From: Symbiodinium natans
Lineage: Eukaryota; Sar; Dinophyceae; Suessiales; Symbiodiniaceae
DNA length: 64,000 bases
Direction: 5' to 3'
Assembly (NCBI GenBank): GCA_905221605.1
Contig: CAJNDS010002688.1
Location: forward strand, 117,501-181,500
This document shows positions 59,101-63,181 of the stretch, piece by piece. Position 1 is the first letter of the stretch. Each line of letters starts with the position of its first letter. The notes under the pieces are model-generated. The model was not told where the DNA came from. It searched no databases and saw only the letters and a list, made by a program, of their open reading frames with translations. Position numbers and translations under genes: made by a program.

Positions 59101-60612
59101 GTTTAGGGTTTGTGGTTTAGGGTTTAGGGCTTAGGGTTTGGGGTTCATGCAGGGCCATCTCTGAAACAGTTATGTAGGAGGTTTAGGGTTTAGGGTTGAA
59201 GGTTTAGGGTTTAGGGTTTGGGGTTTAGGGTTTAGGGGTTAGGGTTTAGGGTTTAGGGTTTAGGGTTTCGGTACTTTAATCCCTATTAAGGACTGTTAGT
59301 CTAAGGGGGAAGATCCCAACCACATGGCCCCTTCTTATGCCCCCTAGGGTCATCTGGGTGAAGTGGGAGCATGCCTTCAGGGGCAACCCCTACAAGGGGT
59401 TCTTAATTTTATTCCGCGATATAAGCTATACATACCTGATAAAGTCTCTATATACGTAAGTATATCCCCCAACACCCAAAACCCAAAACCCCAAACCCTA
59501 AACCCTAAACCCTAAACCCTAAGCCCTAAACCCTAAACCCTTATCAGGGTCTCTCCTTCAGTCCCTTGAATGGCAGGCTCTGGCAGAGGGAGCCGAGATT
59601 GTCATCTGCACGCCTGGCCGTCTCGAGGATCCACTTCTGCACATATGCTAAGGCTTGACGGCCAAAAAAAAAAAACGGGCGTGAAAAACCCTAAACCCTA
59701 AACCCTAAACCCTAAACCCTCAACCCCGAACCCTAAACCCTGAACCCTGAGCATCCTCTCTGGGCAGTATTTAGATGTTCGGATTTTCGAGCCCTCCGTT
59801 GAGTGTCTACAGTTTGACAGAAGACCTTCCTGTTCCAAAAGGGATGGCAAGATAAAGTCCCTTCCGCACCGTATTTAAGCATAGAGTCTTGGGATGTTCC
59901 CCCTTAACAGTCCCTACTAGGGAATATGACCGGGGGTGCTAGAATCCCTACCAAGGACTGTTAGTATAAGGGGGATCTCAACGTATTGTAATGTTCGGCA
60001 CGTGTCCATTTTGCAGTCCCAAGCTTGAATTCAGGAAGGCTTGCCATCAAATGCGCAAAAGGTGCAACCCCCCACATAGGTACATGGGGATGTCCAAAAA
60101 GTCGGGGTCCGCCCTAGCAAACCCCAAAGTTCTCTAGTCGCAAAATACAATAACATTCTTATTATGGGTCACAGGAGACCCTAAACCCTAAACCCTAAAC
60201 CCTAAACCCTAAACCCTAAACCCTAAACCCTAAACCCTAAACCCTAAACCCTAAACCCTAAACCCTAAACCCTAAACCCTAAACCCTAAACCCTAAACCC
60301 TAAACCCTAAACCCTTCAGAGCTTAGGGTTGACCAGAAAATCCTGCCGTGAGGATTTCCTCGAGCGTGGCGTCATTAGCATGACCAATGCCGCACCCCCA
60401 GTGGCCTTAGAGTATTCTCGGAGCTGCAAGACAAGATTAGGGTTTAGGGTTTAGGGTTTAGGGTTTAGGGTTTAGGGTTTAGGGTTTAGGGTTTAGGGTT
60501 TAGGGTTTAGGGTTTAGGGTTTAGGGTTTAGGGTTTAGGGTTTAGGGTTTAGGGTTTGGCGCCCGGGGTGATTGTGTTTCAGTTTCAGGTGCGCTACCTG
60601 ATCCTGGACGAG
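44161..60612 (+). CDS. DEAD-box RNA helicase (DDX3/Ded1-like), multi-exon, incomplete at both ends
   Basis: ATP-dependent RNA helicase core 1. Exons in order: 44161-44211 (VVCKSFEEICEKFTMPK), 54880-54918 (ELVDNILVRCRHS), about 55748-55793 (QKHAVPAALAGNDVM, Q-motif region), 56311 to about 56376 (VAAQTGSGKTAAFLIPLI, motif I), 56680 to about 56775 (less sure), 58510-58578 (VVLAPTRELCQQI, motif Ia), 58943-59000 (IYGGADALPQLK, GG), 59577-59627 (AEGAEIVICTPGRLE, motif Ib), 60353-60388 (DFLERGVISMTN) and 60589-60612 (VRYLILDE, start of motif II). Motif order matches the family, so this is one gene, not shuffled pieces. Donors are GT, GC or GA; most acceptors are AG|G. The first intron holds a whole copia element, a middle one the small gene at 57443, and the last visible one a second retroelement. 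The N-terminus and motifs III-VI are not in view. Confidence 0.82.
44225..44400 (+). repeat. TTTAGGG array, degenerate
   Basis: 5' part of the helicase intron 44212-54879. Confidence 0.85.
44689..44693. other. Target-site duplication of the copia element, left
   Basis: AAATC, repeated at 54493-54497. Five bases is the usual length for Ty1/copia. Confidence 0.93.
44694..44956 (-). repeat. 3' LTR of the copia element
   Basis: 263 bp, TGTTGGTGC...CATCAACA as read on plus. Differs from the 5' LTR only around 44909-44920 (cttttggtc against cttgggcc). Confidence 0.95.
44957..44965 (-). other. Polypurine tract
   Basis: AAGGAGGAG on the minus strand, directly next to the 3' LTR, the usual site of plus-strand priming. 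Confidence 0.85.
45101..46738 (-). CDS. Copia Pol 3' part: RNase H and a C-terminal membrane/zinc region
   Basis: Same frame as the upstream polyprotein, separated from it only by the TGA at 46739-46741; the first ATG is at 46705. It opens with the end of the RT thumb (IRYLGVEIKM, SQKAYIQDLL), then RNase H with the catalytic acidic residues in SAYSDASF, VMEAELYEA and FVDNAAAV. RNase H normally ends copia Pol. Here about 230 residues follow: a hydrophobic segment (LILGCLILLTMVKAASG), a second one (LFFITCLVVVAAIGLWEAV), an Arg/Glu-rich coiled-coil-like stretch, a Pro-rich linker, and a terminal Cys/His cluster (HTNPQCHGLRHA and CSYC). No known envelope protein could be recognised; a membrane-associated accessory protein is possible. 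Confidence 0.88.
   Translation of the reverse strand, partial: ADDEEGIRYLGVEIKMKDGYKYELSQKAYIQDLLRNHGLEDGLETKLQCPKEWLQDEEEDCEENFSLEELRFGQRIVGEQLWLAMRSRPDILYPVQYMASRVARQPNKVSKIGMRIMAYLKATQDIKLVVGRQFRSNNNNPSPPMHNTQHAQHAVSDAVILSAYSDASFAPTGSKSYGAILVAINETPVSWRAGKQSFVTMSVMEAELYEASQAVLMLEGVSCLVEEILGCSIKRRLFVDNAAAVSMLQGSTASWRTRHLRIRCSYVRDQISRGLLQVQHLCGDEQLADLATKMHPKHRLWELLILWGFENLPAEAAGLMQAKRLILGCLILLTMVKAASGESVQGDTATGADVKEHVKVAQVDELFFITCLVVVAAIGLWEAVKWFSAWIWRKLKGSSKERRLNRLREVARLAAEDELDRVVEARAAQATEAAYRAELRGQGSSSSSQVQAPTIPVPAPPVHLPVPPPPAPFQGNQDVYEPYSATGFYKTVSARSKLHTNPQCHGLRHAGDGNLYTAEYCSYCQEQTPLYVRRRARAMQSHRSG
46739..46741 (-). other. In-frame TGA between reverse transcriptase and RNase H
   Basis: The reading frame continues across it with conserved copia sequence (CSELQ, stop, ADDEEGIRYLG), so it is most simply a recent nonsense change. 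Recoding cannot be excluded. Confidence 0.9.
46739..54226 (-). CDS. Copia Gag-Pol polyprotein (Gag, protease, integrase, 2OG oxygenase-like, RT)
   Basis: 2495 codons from the ATG inside the primer site; the frame stays open further upstream into the LTR. Approximate residues: 120-210 Gln-rich with a 12-residue repeat (APAGMTSVAASQ); Gag helices; CCCH finger 845-866 (CKFFASDAGC then CQYGH); CCHC knuckle 876-889 (CWFCGSKQHRQSEC); protease DSG at 1012; a compressed HHCC-like site ending CKTC near 1440; integrase core Asp 1464, Asp 1635, Glu 1671 (last two spaced as in D,D35E); oxygenase-like domain with His 1923, Asp 1925, His 1992, Arg 2001; a 13-residue repeat (VPQNVIQNPNASE); a coiled coil; RT with YVDD at 2465-2468. 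The frame ends at TGA. Normal copia polyproteins have about 1400 residues, so this one is greatly enlarged. Confidence 0.93.
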   Translation of the reverse strand: MSPRAPGARPDVRLPGESAGPNYAGLFQNAQSQLPNGTERASHALHEGYGSVPRSGFSGPHVVQVAEGGSMGEAVEQRQPDRMNAAASPQAGPESSHERTLQTRTSVHPPQPLHEQHSQQQQAPAGMTSVAASQAPAGMTSVAASQVPAGMTSVAASQVPTGMTSVATSQAPAGVTSVPVSQVTASLTSATTQRDPGGSMSVAATGQEAAVRDGQSTRSRLPQPMQQAVQQLAQQRTVMFQAVQERAQRALQSFPGAEAQDMPNPFTPTTPPPNLAPAEQAPDREDRPRWVFMEMFHRRVVSPVMEHMNAGGGSQSLQSPWQSPQPEPSPTYTPLMSPELRQQMSVWTHQPSLLTTPNHPRAVRDDSSSGSLPQEVIMEEVRKQVQMAMQARDEEVAGLKRQNEQLQKALQESAEMVSDLVQSGGMCAGELRAQAEGEVQKPQTLAGSVSGAATFGAPSKDGRGRVLGGDLPGDDGASKRAGSQSTKGEPSSSAAGLRGTLGGLPARVQSGGQGPSPSETGCGQMAGDSSTLESDDSLRLLVQGMRQLQQVYLNKKDAPEAEAVKGGVELQPMPPVTSDSAVEFADWLYMAEQTIGGLTDSAAWWFSETLKSARKAYEQYQLATPMERLVVRPHKSPELSEDKWNRLERRVLTLLLAAMPSVAKEDAVTHRVSSAAAALFRLHVLYQPGGASERATILKQLEGTSAGVDPNDAVTQLRKWCRYLERAEESGITAPDSSVLLRGVECIIQKAVDKNHEVKLRLSLAKIELQLQGRPTRVALMKFVNHALAELQQISPGRTRNLSSGGDPRLKAMNTSQAGGEATSPGSPSGPSPKSRSSTSTKTPCKFFASDAGCRRGTSCQYGHEFASKEEKRNRCWFCGSKQHRQSECPAKESLKTNKNPKAKAAALLAAPTGSSTSSTTTGDNVGQLEHHGSQPATSSGLNVESSSSTMPAPSSATSTSSDPDLKALLQEANAMLKKMNKLSMLKLTSFEEVKKELDERGMLEGEMALLDSGASHVFRLGSEFELKDAVDVCVQLADGKVIVLKQNKAGTLMPRSLDAGESIPTTILPIGELVDCLGCSLQWTKRDGLVVEHPEHGVLATQVSGNCPMIGETQALQLIQELEERKLEQLRGHVKEGVFRIAGQLIPRCFEGYMSDYVQSGHRADGLRALQREDSALGTLSEAHMCSLVEDINLDAHAGHRYLKALPFKRSQRKRMMRTKWIVHLFSGDKRRQVDEFKVLESEDVMVVNVDLSRSKLHNMAGISPMYQALLWAAATGRIEAVLGEPPAGPKNEELALRQLFLWMVAKYGNEACGVKAPAFLLQSRAGNPLWLSAYWEAFQDKEYAMTKYFNDHREVCGTNLVLEIPGDEWHIITAEAAGVTWTLDFKKSIVTGLRCHKRRGLLCRIDGPLCNMSEKELGRWTQHVRSNHFPYHRRCKTCVTARGTGKAHRSVRSPSAFTLSLDVAGPFRVCGENADGSKYRYILAGSYVFPKGVSMDAKDEKEPQEDKDDGAGVLVDGDPDVELYQEERDWVVNYKEGEDLEIDELVKELETLFEEELEKEVPPDAEDQQKMAEHNAEHQRLCTEVGEDNLEYEVLRYAIPMSSRRTSEVNMCVRQMFLQVRADGYPIVRCHSDRARELRNWRLRAWLLERGALPTTGEAQSPQSNGKAEATVKYLKSQARLLLTQSRLPRSCWPLTMVYAAYKQRKRVHGQANDVLPFNTPVHVRGKVYGTGGKYDLDNRWQEGVYVGPSSDLREGHVVRYSNGHYVTSAHLRPYLVDADEGIHLDPVEMDLAVPKRRVRTKAKLSALVKGRGKPLSEVELEAEKLACELHGAEDWSVQAVQRLFEVLRGVKASGTRSSLTPGSTEWYAGTYVHGGVAGIRSATRRLQWVTKYMVRVAKELTGVSEFGAVALMENMNLGCHKDVHNQPDSRNVVVLIKAPDSGGGLWIENEGLEGREADWKQVSNKQWKKGETHHLKVGKPMTFSPRKWHEVQPWEGQRLVLVAFTPRITNLHEEDKEELKMLGFNLPQNVIQNPNASEVPQNVIQNPNASEVPQNVIQNPNASEVPQNVIQNPNASEVPQNVIRKSNAPGVQVKKFWERDLVDDGPDDPRIYLFQCFEDLGTSDFGEIEMTVRRVAEEQEQLLDDIQERQERLRVILEEEELLAEEIRRAGEIVVDETSQVREMIAEMLEEFGRQEDEVKKKVVMACLKAMSTATSQDVEDYEALLDALEGDLQVVHTVPLEQARRCLEKWKDAISKEIDNLFKGGTLQAITTEQAKEQEADGRLRLVPSKSVFTLKPPVQKGLKVKRKYRLVLCGNFVNRDDNDDFSLYAGGVSAETLRIALTIASIFRWVGASSDIVSAFLLAEWPDDLPRYAIHPPRVLYETGHAIPGQVWLVLRPLYGLRESPAIWAKCRAERMSAARIPYKGKILIMEPSQIDPELWMVFEEGKVADRRLLALIITYVDDLLYLAPRDLVETLHAWVVQTWPCSELQ
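47960..48146 (-). repeat. 39-bp tandem repeat inside the polyprotein
   Basis: Five units encoding PQNVIQNPNASEV-like 13-mers, directly after the oxygenase-like domain. The outermost unit has diverged (PQNVIRKSNAPG). Likely a flexible linker. Confidence 0.92.
48195..48630 (-). other. 2OG-Fe(II) oxygenase-like domain in the copia polyprotein
   Basis: Segments GTYVHGGVAGI, NMNLGCHKDVHN, GGGLWIENEG, FSPRKWHEVQPW and QRLVLVAFTPR give the order HxD, distal His, and Arg nine residues later. This is the metal- and 2-oxoglutarate-binding pattern of prolyl hydroxylase/AlkB-like enzymes. All four key residues are present, so it may be active. The substrate is unknown. Confidence 0.72.
49322..49837 (-). 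other. Integrase core with an acidic insertion
   Basis: Between the first catalytic Asp (SLDVAGPF) and the second (CHSDRARELR) lie about 170 residues; copia integrases usually have about 60. The extra part is strongly acidic (for example DELVKELETLFEEELEKEV). Confidence 0.7.
53700..53870 (-). repeat. 36-bp tandem repeat in the Gag N-terminus
   Basis: About five units encoding APAGMTSVAASQ with small changes. Encodes a low-complexity Ala/Ser/Gln linker. Confidence 0.9.
54219..54230 (-). other. Primer-binding site complementary to the Met-tRNA anticodon arm
   Basis: GGTTATGAGCCC on the minus strand, directly after the 5' LTR. Its complement, GGGCTCATAACC, matches the anticodon stem-loop of methionine tRNA (CAT anticodon). 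Drosophila copia is known to prime from a cleaved half of initiator tRNA-Met at such a site. The ATG inside the site is in frame with Gag. Confidence 0.85.
54231..54492 (-). repeat. 5' LTR of the copia element
   Basis: 262 bp, the same TGTTG/CAACA ends as the 3' LTR. The right flank AAATC (54493-54497) is the second half of the target duplication. Confidence 0.95.
54540..54870 (-). repeat. Long CCCTAAA array
   Basis: More than 40 units, preceded by decayed 'aacccatct' units that extend to the copia insertion site. Ends about 9 bp before the acceptor of the helicase exon at 54880. Confidence 0.95.
54975..55090 (+). repeat. TTTAGGG/TTGAGGG array
   Basis: 5' part of helicase intron 54919-55747. 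Confidence 0.93.
55510..55713 (-). repeat. CCCTAAA/CCCCAAA array
   Basis: 3' part of the same intron, with a CCCCAAA sub-block. Confidence 0.94.
55827..56268. repeat. G array (55827-55890) and C array (56175-56268) of one helicase intron
   Basis: Intron 55794-56310. Between them is a stretch with imperfect complementarity (ttggagtacta / gtctactccaaa) near 55990-56088, a probable foldback element. Confidence 0.92.
56432..56673. repeat. G array (56432-56500) and C array (56650-56673)
   Basis: Same intron; G first, C near the acceptor. Confidence 0.9.
56778..57215. repeat. TTCAGGG variant array (56778-56878) and C array (57058-57215)
   Basis: TTCAGGG dominates the first block. A family-B foldback element lies between them (56895-57015). 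Confidence 0.9.
57443..57934 (+). CDS. Small secreted, possibly GPI-anchored Cys-rich protein, nested in a helicase intron
   Basis: 163 codons, intronless. The start was chosen at ATG 57443 (MAFGKAVAAVAGAAVFQAF), which gives a typical signal-peptide-like N-terminus; a longer frame exists only with a non-ATG start. The mature part has eight Cys (for example FSCSEGTTIGC, GKTCDV, QCINV) and several N-glycosylation sequons (NFT, NTS, NKT, NAT). The C-terminus is Ser/Thr-rich then hydrophobic (MQVLGSVTAVVAALSA), as in GPI-anchored proteins. Codon use is GC-rich and unlike the flanking intron, which supports a real gene. No family recognised. It lies on the same strand as the helicase; how it would be transcribed separately is unknown. 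Confidence 0.6.
   Translation: MAFGKAVAAVAGAAVFQAFTGLSFLTASRAAWGWQLMVPSNADFSCSEGTTIGCASANGCEASNFTCTVVPAEGKTCDVSSITVQCTDLADNTSTPFQPNVGQCINVQSYADSMNKTMDEVAWSQVPMCMNATTTTGGTASTSSATGMQVLGSVTAVVAALSA
58152..58293. mobile_element. Foldback element, family B
   Basis: Ends TTACTTGGAGGTTCA and TAAGTACCCTGAACCTCCAA. Between the nested gene and helicase exon 58510. Confidence 0.75.
58613..58925 (-). repeat. CCCTAAA array with a CCCTGAA sub-block
   Basis: More than 40 units, nearly filling helicase intron 58579-58942. Confidence 0.95.
59028..59270 (+). repeat. TTTAGGG arrays
   Basis: 5' part of helicase intron 59001-59576. Confidence 0.93.
59467..59755 (-). repeat. CCCTAAA arrays (59467-59545, 59685-59755)
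   Basis: These flank helicase exon 59577-59627 on both sides. Confidence 0.92.
59888..59985. mobile_element. Foldback element, family C copy 2
   Basis: Ends TTGGGATGTTCCCCCTTA and TATAAGGGGGATCTCAA with an inner pair CAGTCCCTAC / CCAAGGACTG. Inside helicase intron 59628-60352. Confidence 0.65.
60178..60315 (-). repeat. CCCTAAA array
   Basis: About 20 perfect units, 37 bp before the acceptor at 60352. Confidence 0.95.
60438..60560 (+). repeat. TTTAGGG array
   Basis: About 17 perfect units filling helicase intron 60389-60588. Confidence 0.95.
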
Positions 60613-60764
60613 GCACCAGCAGCTCCCAGAGTGTCGCGTCCGGAAACGGTACTGTAACCCTGTGAATGAGTGTAGTAGGCTCTAGAACTCACTCAACCCC
60701 CTCAACCCTGAACCTTGAACCTTGAACCCTGAACCCCAAACCCCAAACCCTAAACCCACGCGAG

Positions 60765-61003
60765 TGAGTAAGAAGCCAGTTTGATTGCCATGTCTGCAAC
60801 ATGTCGGCTTAGGTCTACAGGAGCCCAAGCCACAAGCAGAGTGTCTTTTTAAGAAATCATCATGTATAGTGTGCAGTACTATTAAAGACGTCATAGGACA
60901 CAGACTCCTATCAGAACGTGTCTTGTTGTTTGTTGTGTTGTTCCTGCTTGGTGGAAAAGAGAGCCCTGCGTAACCCCGCTGTGGAGCTTCTTGCCCACGC
61001 GAG
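60765..61003 (+). repeat. Candidate 5' LTR of a second retroelement
   Basis: Ends directly before a copia-type primer site. Begins TGAGTAAGAAGC; the mirror-like sequence GCTTCTTGCCCA occurs near the right end. CCCACGCGAG occurs just before it (60755-60764) and at its right end (60994-61003). The partner LTR lies outside the window, so the ends are not proven. Confidence 0.45.
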
Positions 61004-61015
61004 GGTTATGAGCCC
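61004..61015 (+). other. Second copia-type primer-binding site
   Basis: GGTTATGAGCCC, identical to the site at 54219-54230 but on the plus strand. The ATG in this copy opens only a ten-codon frame (MSPTLSKRAP). Confidence 0.7.
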
Positions 61016-61056
61016 AACGCTAAGTAAAAGGGCTCCGTAGAAGAGTAGACCTTGCC

Positions 61057-61833
61057 ATGGCAAGCTTCCCGAATCCGTTTTGGTCAGATGCGGTACAGCA
61101 GGAATTTCGTCGTGCACAACAGATGGTGCAGGAGGACCCTGGGGAAAGAGGTGCAGCTACAAGAGAAGGCGATGAATCTGAACGTGAACCGCCATATGAG
61201 TTTGGACCTCAAGCCCAGGAAACTCCTGAGGCCGGAGCAAGTACGGCGAGGGACAATGTGCCCTATGAACTTGCTTCGTGTCCTGCAGAAGTACTTCGTA
61301 TTGACCCTGTTGCGCTGGCGACACAGCCACAGGAACCGGAGGCACAAGTTGCCAGAGAAGCATCGCCTGCACATCATAGTGTTGCAGGCTACAGCGAGTT
61401 TTCGGCCATGGAATGCGGAGCTGTCAAAGCGGAAGATGATCGTGAACTGGTTCCAGTACAGCTTGAGGCTACAGATCCAATGCTACGCGTACTGATGCAA
61501 GACCAGCAGTCTTTGGTAGAGCGAATCGAGAAGCTGGCGAGCTCCAAGGCATCGTCGTCGTCTGCAGGTGCAACCTCCAGTATCCCTGAACCACGTCCGA
61601 GGGCTGTGTTTCCTCCTCAGTTCGTTGGCAGACCAGCTGTGACAGGCAAGCCAGCTAACCTTGAGGAAACTGGGACGGGACCTGGTGGGGAAATGAGCCA
61701 AATGGGACCGCCAACTGAGGCCCAGGCCCAGGCCCAGGCTCCGAGTGCGGGTGTGGTCGAGCTCGAAGGGTCACAGTACGCCTGGCAAATCACGCCCGAA
61801 GGATTGAAACTAGAAAAAAGGCCATGTCCGTAG
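61057..61833 (+). CDS. Gag-like N-terminal frame of the second retroelement
   Basis: 258 codons starting MASFPNPFWSDAVQQEFRRA, about 40 bp after the primer site, which is where a Gag frame is expected. The rest is Glu/Ala/Pro-rich with AQAQAQ repeats and a short conserved-looking end (YAWQITPEGLKLEKRP). No zinc finger or protease in this frame. The call rests mainly on its position after the primer site, and an ordinary host gene is possible. Confidence 0.45.
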   Translation: MASFPNPFWSDAVQQEFRRAQQMVQEDPGERGAATREGDESEREPPYEFGPQAQETPEAGASTARDNVPYELASCPAEVLRIDPVALATQPQEPEAQVAREASPAHHSVAGYSEFSAMECGAVKAEDDRELVPVQLEATDPMLRVLMQDQQSLVERIEKLASSKASSSSAGATSSIPEPRPRAVFPPQFVGRPAVTGKPANLEETGTGPGGEMSQMGPPTEAQAQAQAPSAGVVELEGSQYAWQITPEGLKLEKRPCP

Positions 61834-63181
61834 CTGAGGTTTTGAACCCCAGGGCTAGGTCACCCTTTGTTCCCGTCGCTCCCGCAAGGAACCCAAACCA
61901 AACCAAGAGCCTGGGAATCGGAATGAAAGCCGTGAAAGGTCGCACCAACCTGTCAGGACGTCAGGTGCGCAGGAGGCGTCAAAGCTCTTGGATGTTGGTG
62001 GGGGCAGTGTTGAAGGAGGTCTTTGGGCGGACCTAAAACCAAGACCGCCGGAAGGGTTTTTCAGCGACGTGGCTGATTCGGCGGCCCCGAAAGTAAAAAC
62101 ACCTCAAGAGTTGTTGGGAGACGTGGCCGAGGCTCTCGAAGCAAGCCGGGGAAGTCCCCAGGCCGAGAGCCCACGCAACATCAAAACGTTTGAGTCGCCG
62201 TCTGAGAGCGACGTCTTGAGTGATCTTGCTGAGGAGTTTGAGCGAAACCATCCTCACAAGGTTTGCAAGTTGACGCTGTGTGTTGAAACAGCGAGAGTGC
62301 CGAATCAGAGTGCGGACGAGCTCGAGTCCTTGAAGCTTGAGTTTGAGAGCTTGTGGTTGAGAGTGCGTTTAAGTGGCCGTCCTTCATTACAATCCCAAAC
62401 CTGTCAACAAATCCCGGCCGGAGTAGGTTTGGACTCTAAGATTGAGAAGCTCTCAGGGCCGAGGGCGAAGGATAATGAGCCCCCAGAACTGAGTTCGGGG
62501 GAGAGGCCGTGTAATCAACTAGGTGCCGGTCAGATTGCTTTTGTGGTGCCTGGAATGTCCACTCCTTGTTGCGGCGATGTCGTTTTCGTCGTGGGTTGGA
62601 CGTGCTGGAGTCAGATGTGGTATAAATTTTCGGCTTCGTCGGGGGCTAGGCGTGTTGCTGAAGACGCGGGCGGACCAGTTGACGAAGGGCGAGGGTGTGG
62701 CATTGTCCTTGAGTGCAGCGTGGAAGCTGCTAGAGGGGATAATGGAGACAATGAGCCACCGGGGCACCCGCGTCGCGATAATGAGATGACGGGGTGGGAC
62801 CCGAGTGGAGAGAAGTCTCAATGCTGGCCCCGTGCGGCTCGCAATGAAGTGTTTCATCAGAAAGAGCATGATCGTGGACGCTGCGCAGTTTTTCTGAAGC
62901 TGGTGGCGCTAGCACTTTCGTGTTGGTGCGTCGTGGTTTGTCTGTATCATCAATCCGTTGCGCTCTTTTGCGTGCCGAGGGCAAATCGGCCGGCTTGTTG
63001 TTCGCTTGTGGCCTTCTTGTGGTTGACGGTCAGTATCGTGGCTTTCTTTTGTGATCTGAAAAGGTGTGTGGCGCATGTCCGCTGTGTTGCTCTGTTGGCG
63101 TTTGCTGCTAAGCAGCAAGGGGGAGGTACCCCAAATCGGAAACAAAAAACAAAAAGCAAAACAGAAAACCCAAAACCATAA
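61824..63181 (+). pseudogene. Frame-shifted continuation after the Gag-like frame
   Basis: Coding-like sequence moves through a second frame (61824-62036, SVAEVLNPRARSPFV, GMKAVKGRTNLSGRQV) and then a third (61988-63181, PRPPEGFFSDVADSAAPKV, DVLSDLAEEFERNHPHKV). The late part has two Cys/Val-rich hydrophobic stretches (62890-63100). The switch of frames suggests decay or undetected introns. No reverse transcriptase or integrase motif was seen. Confidence 0.35.
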
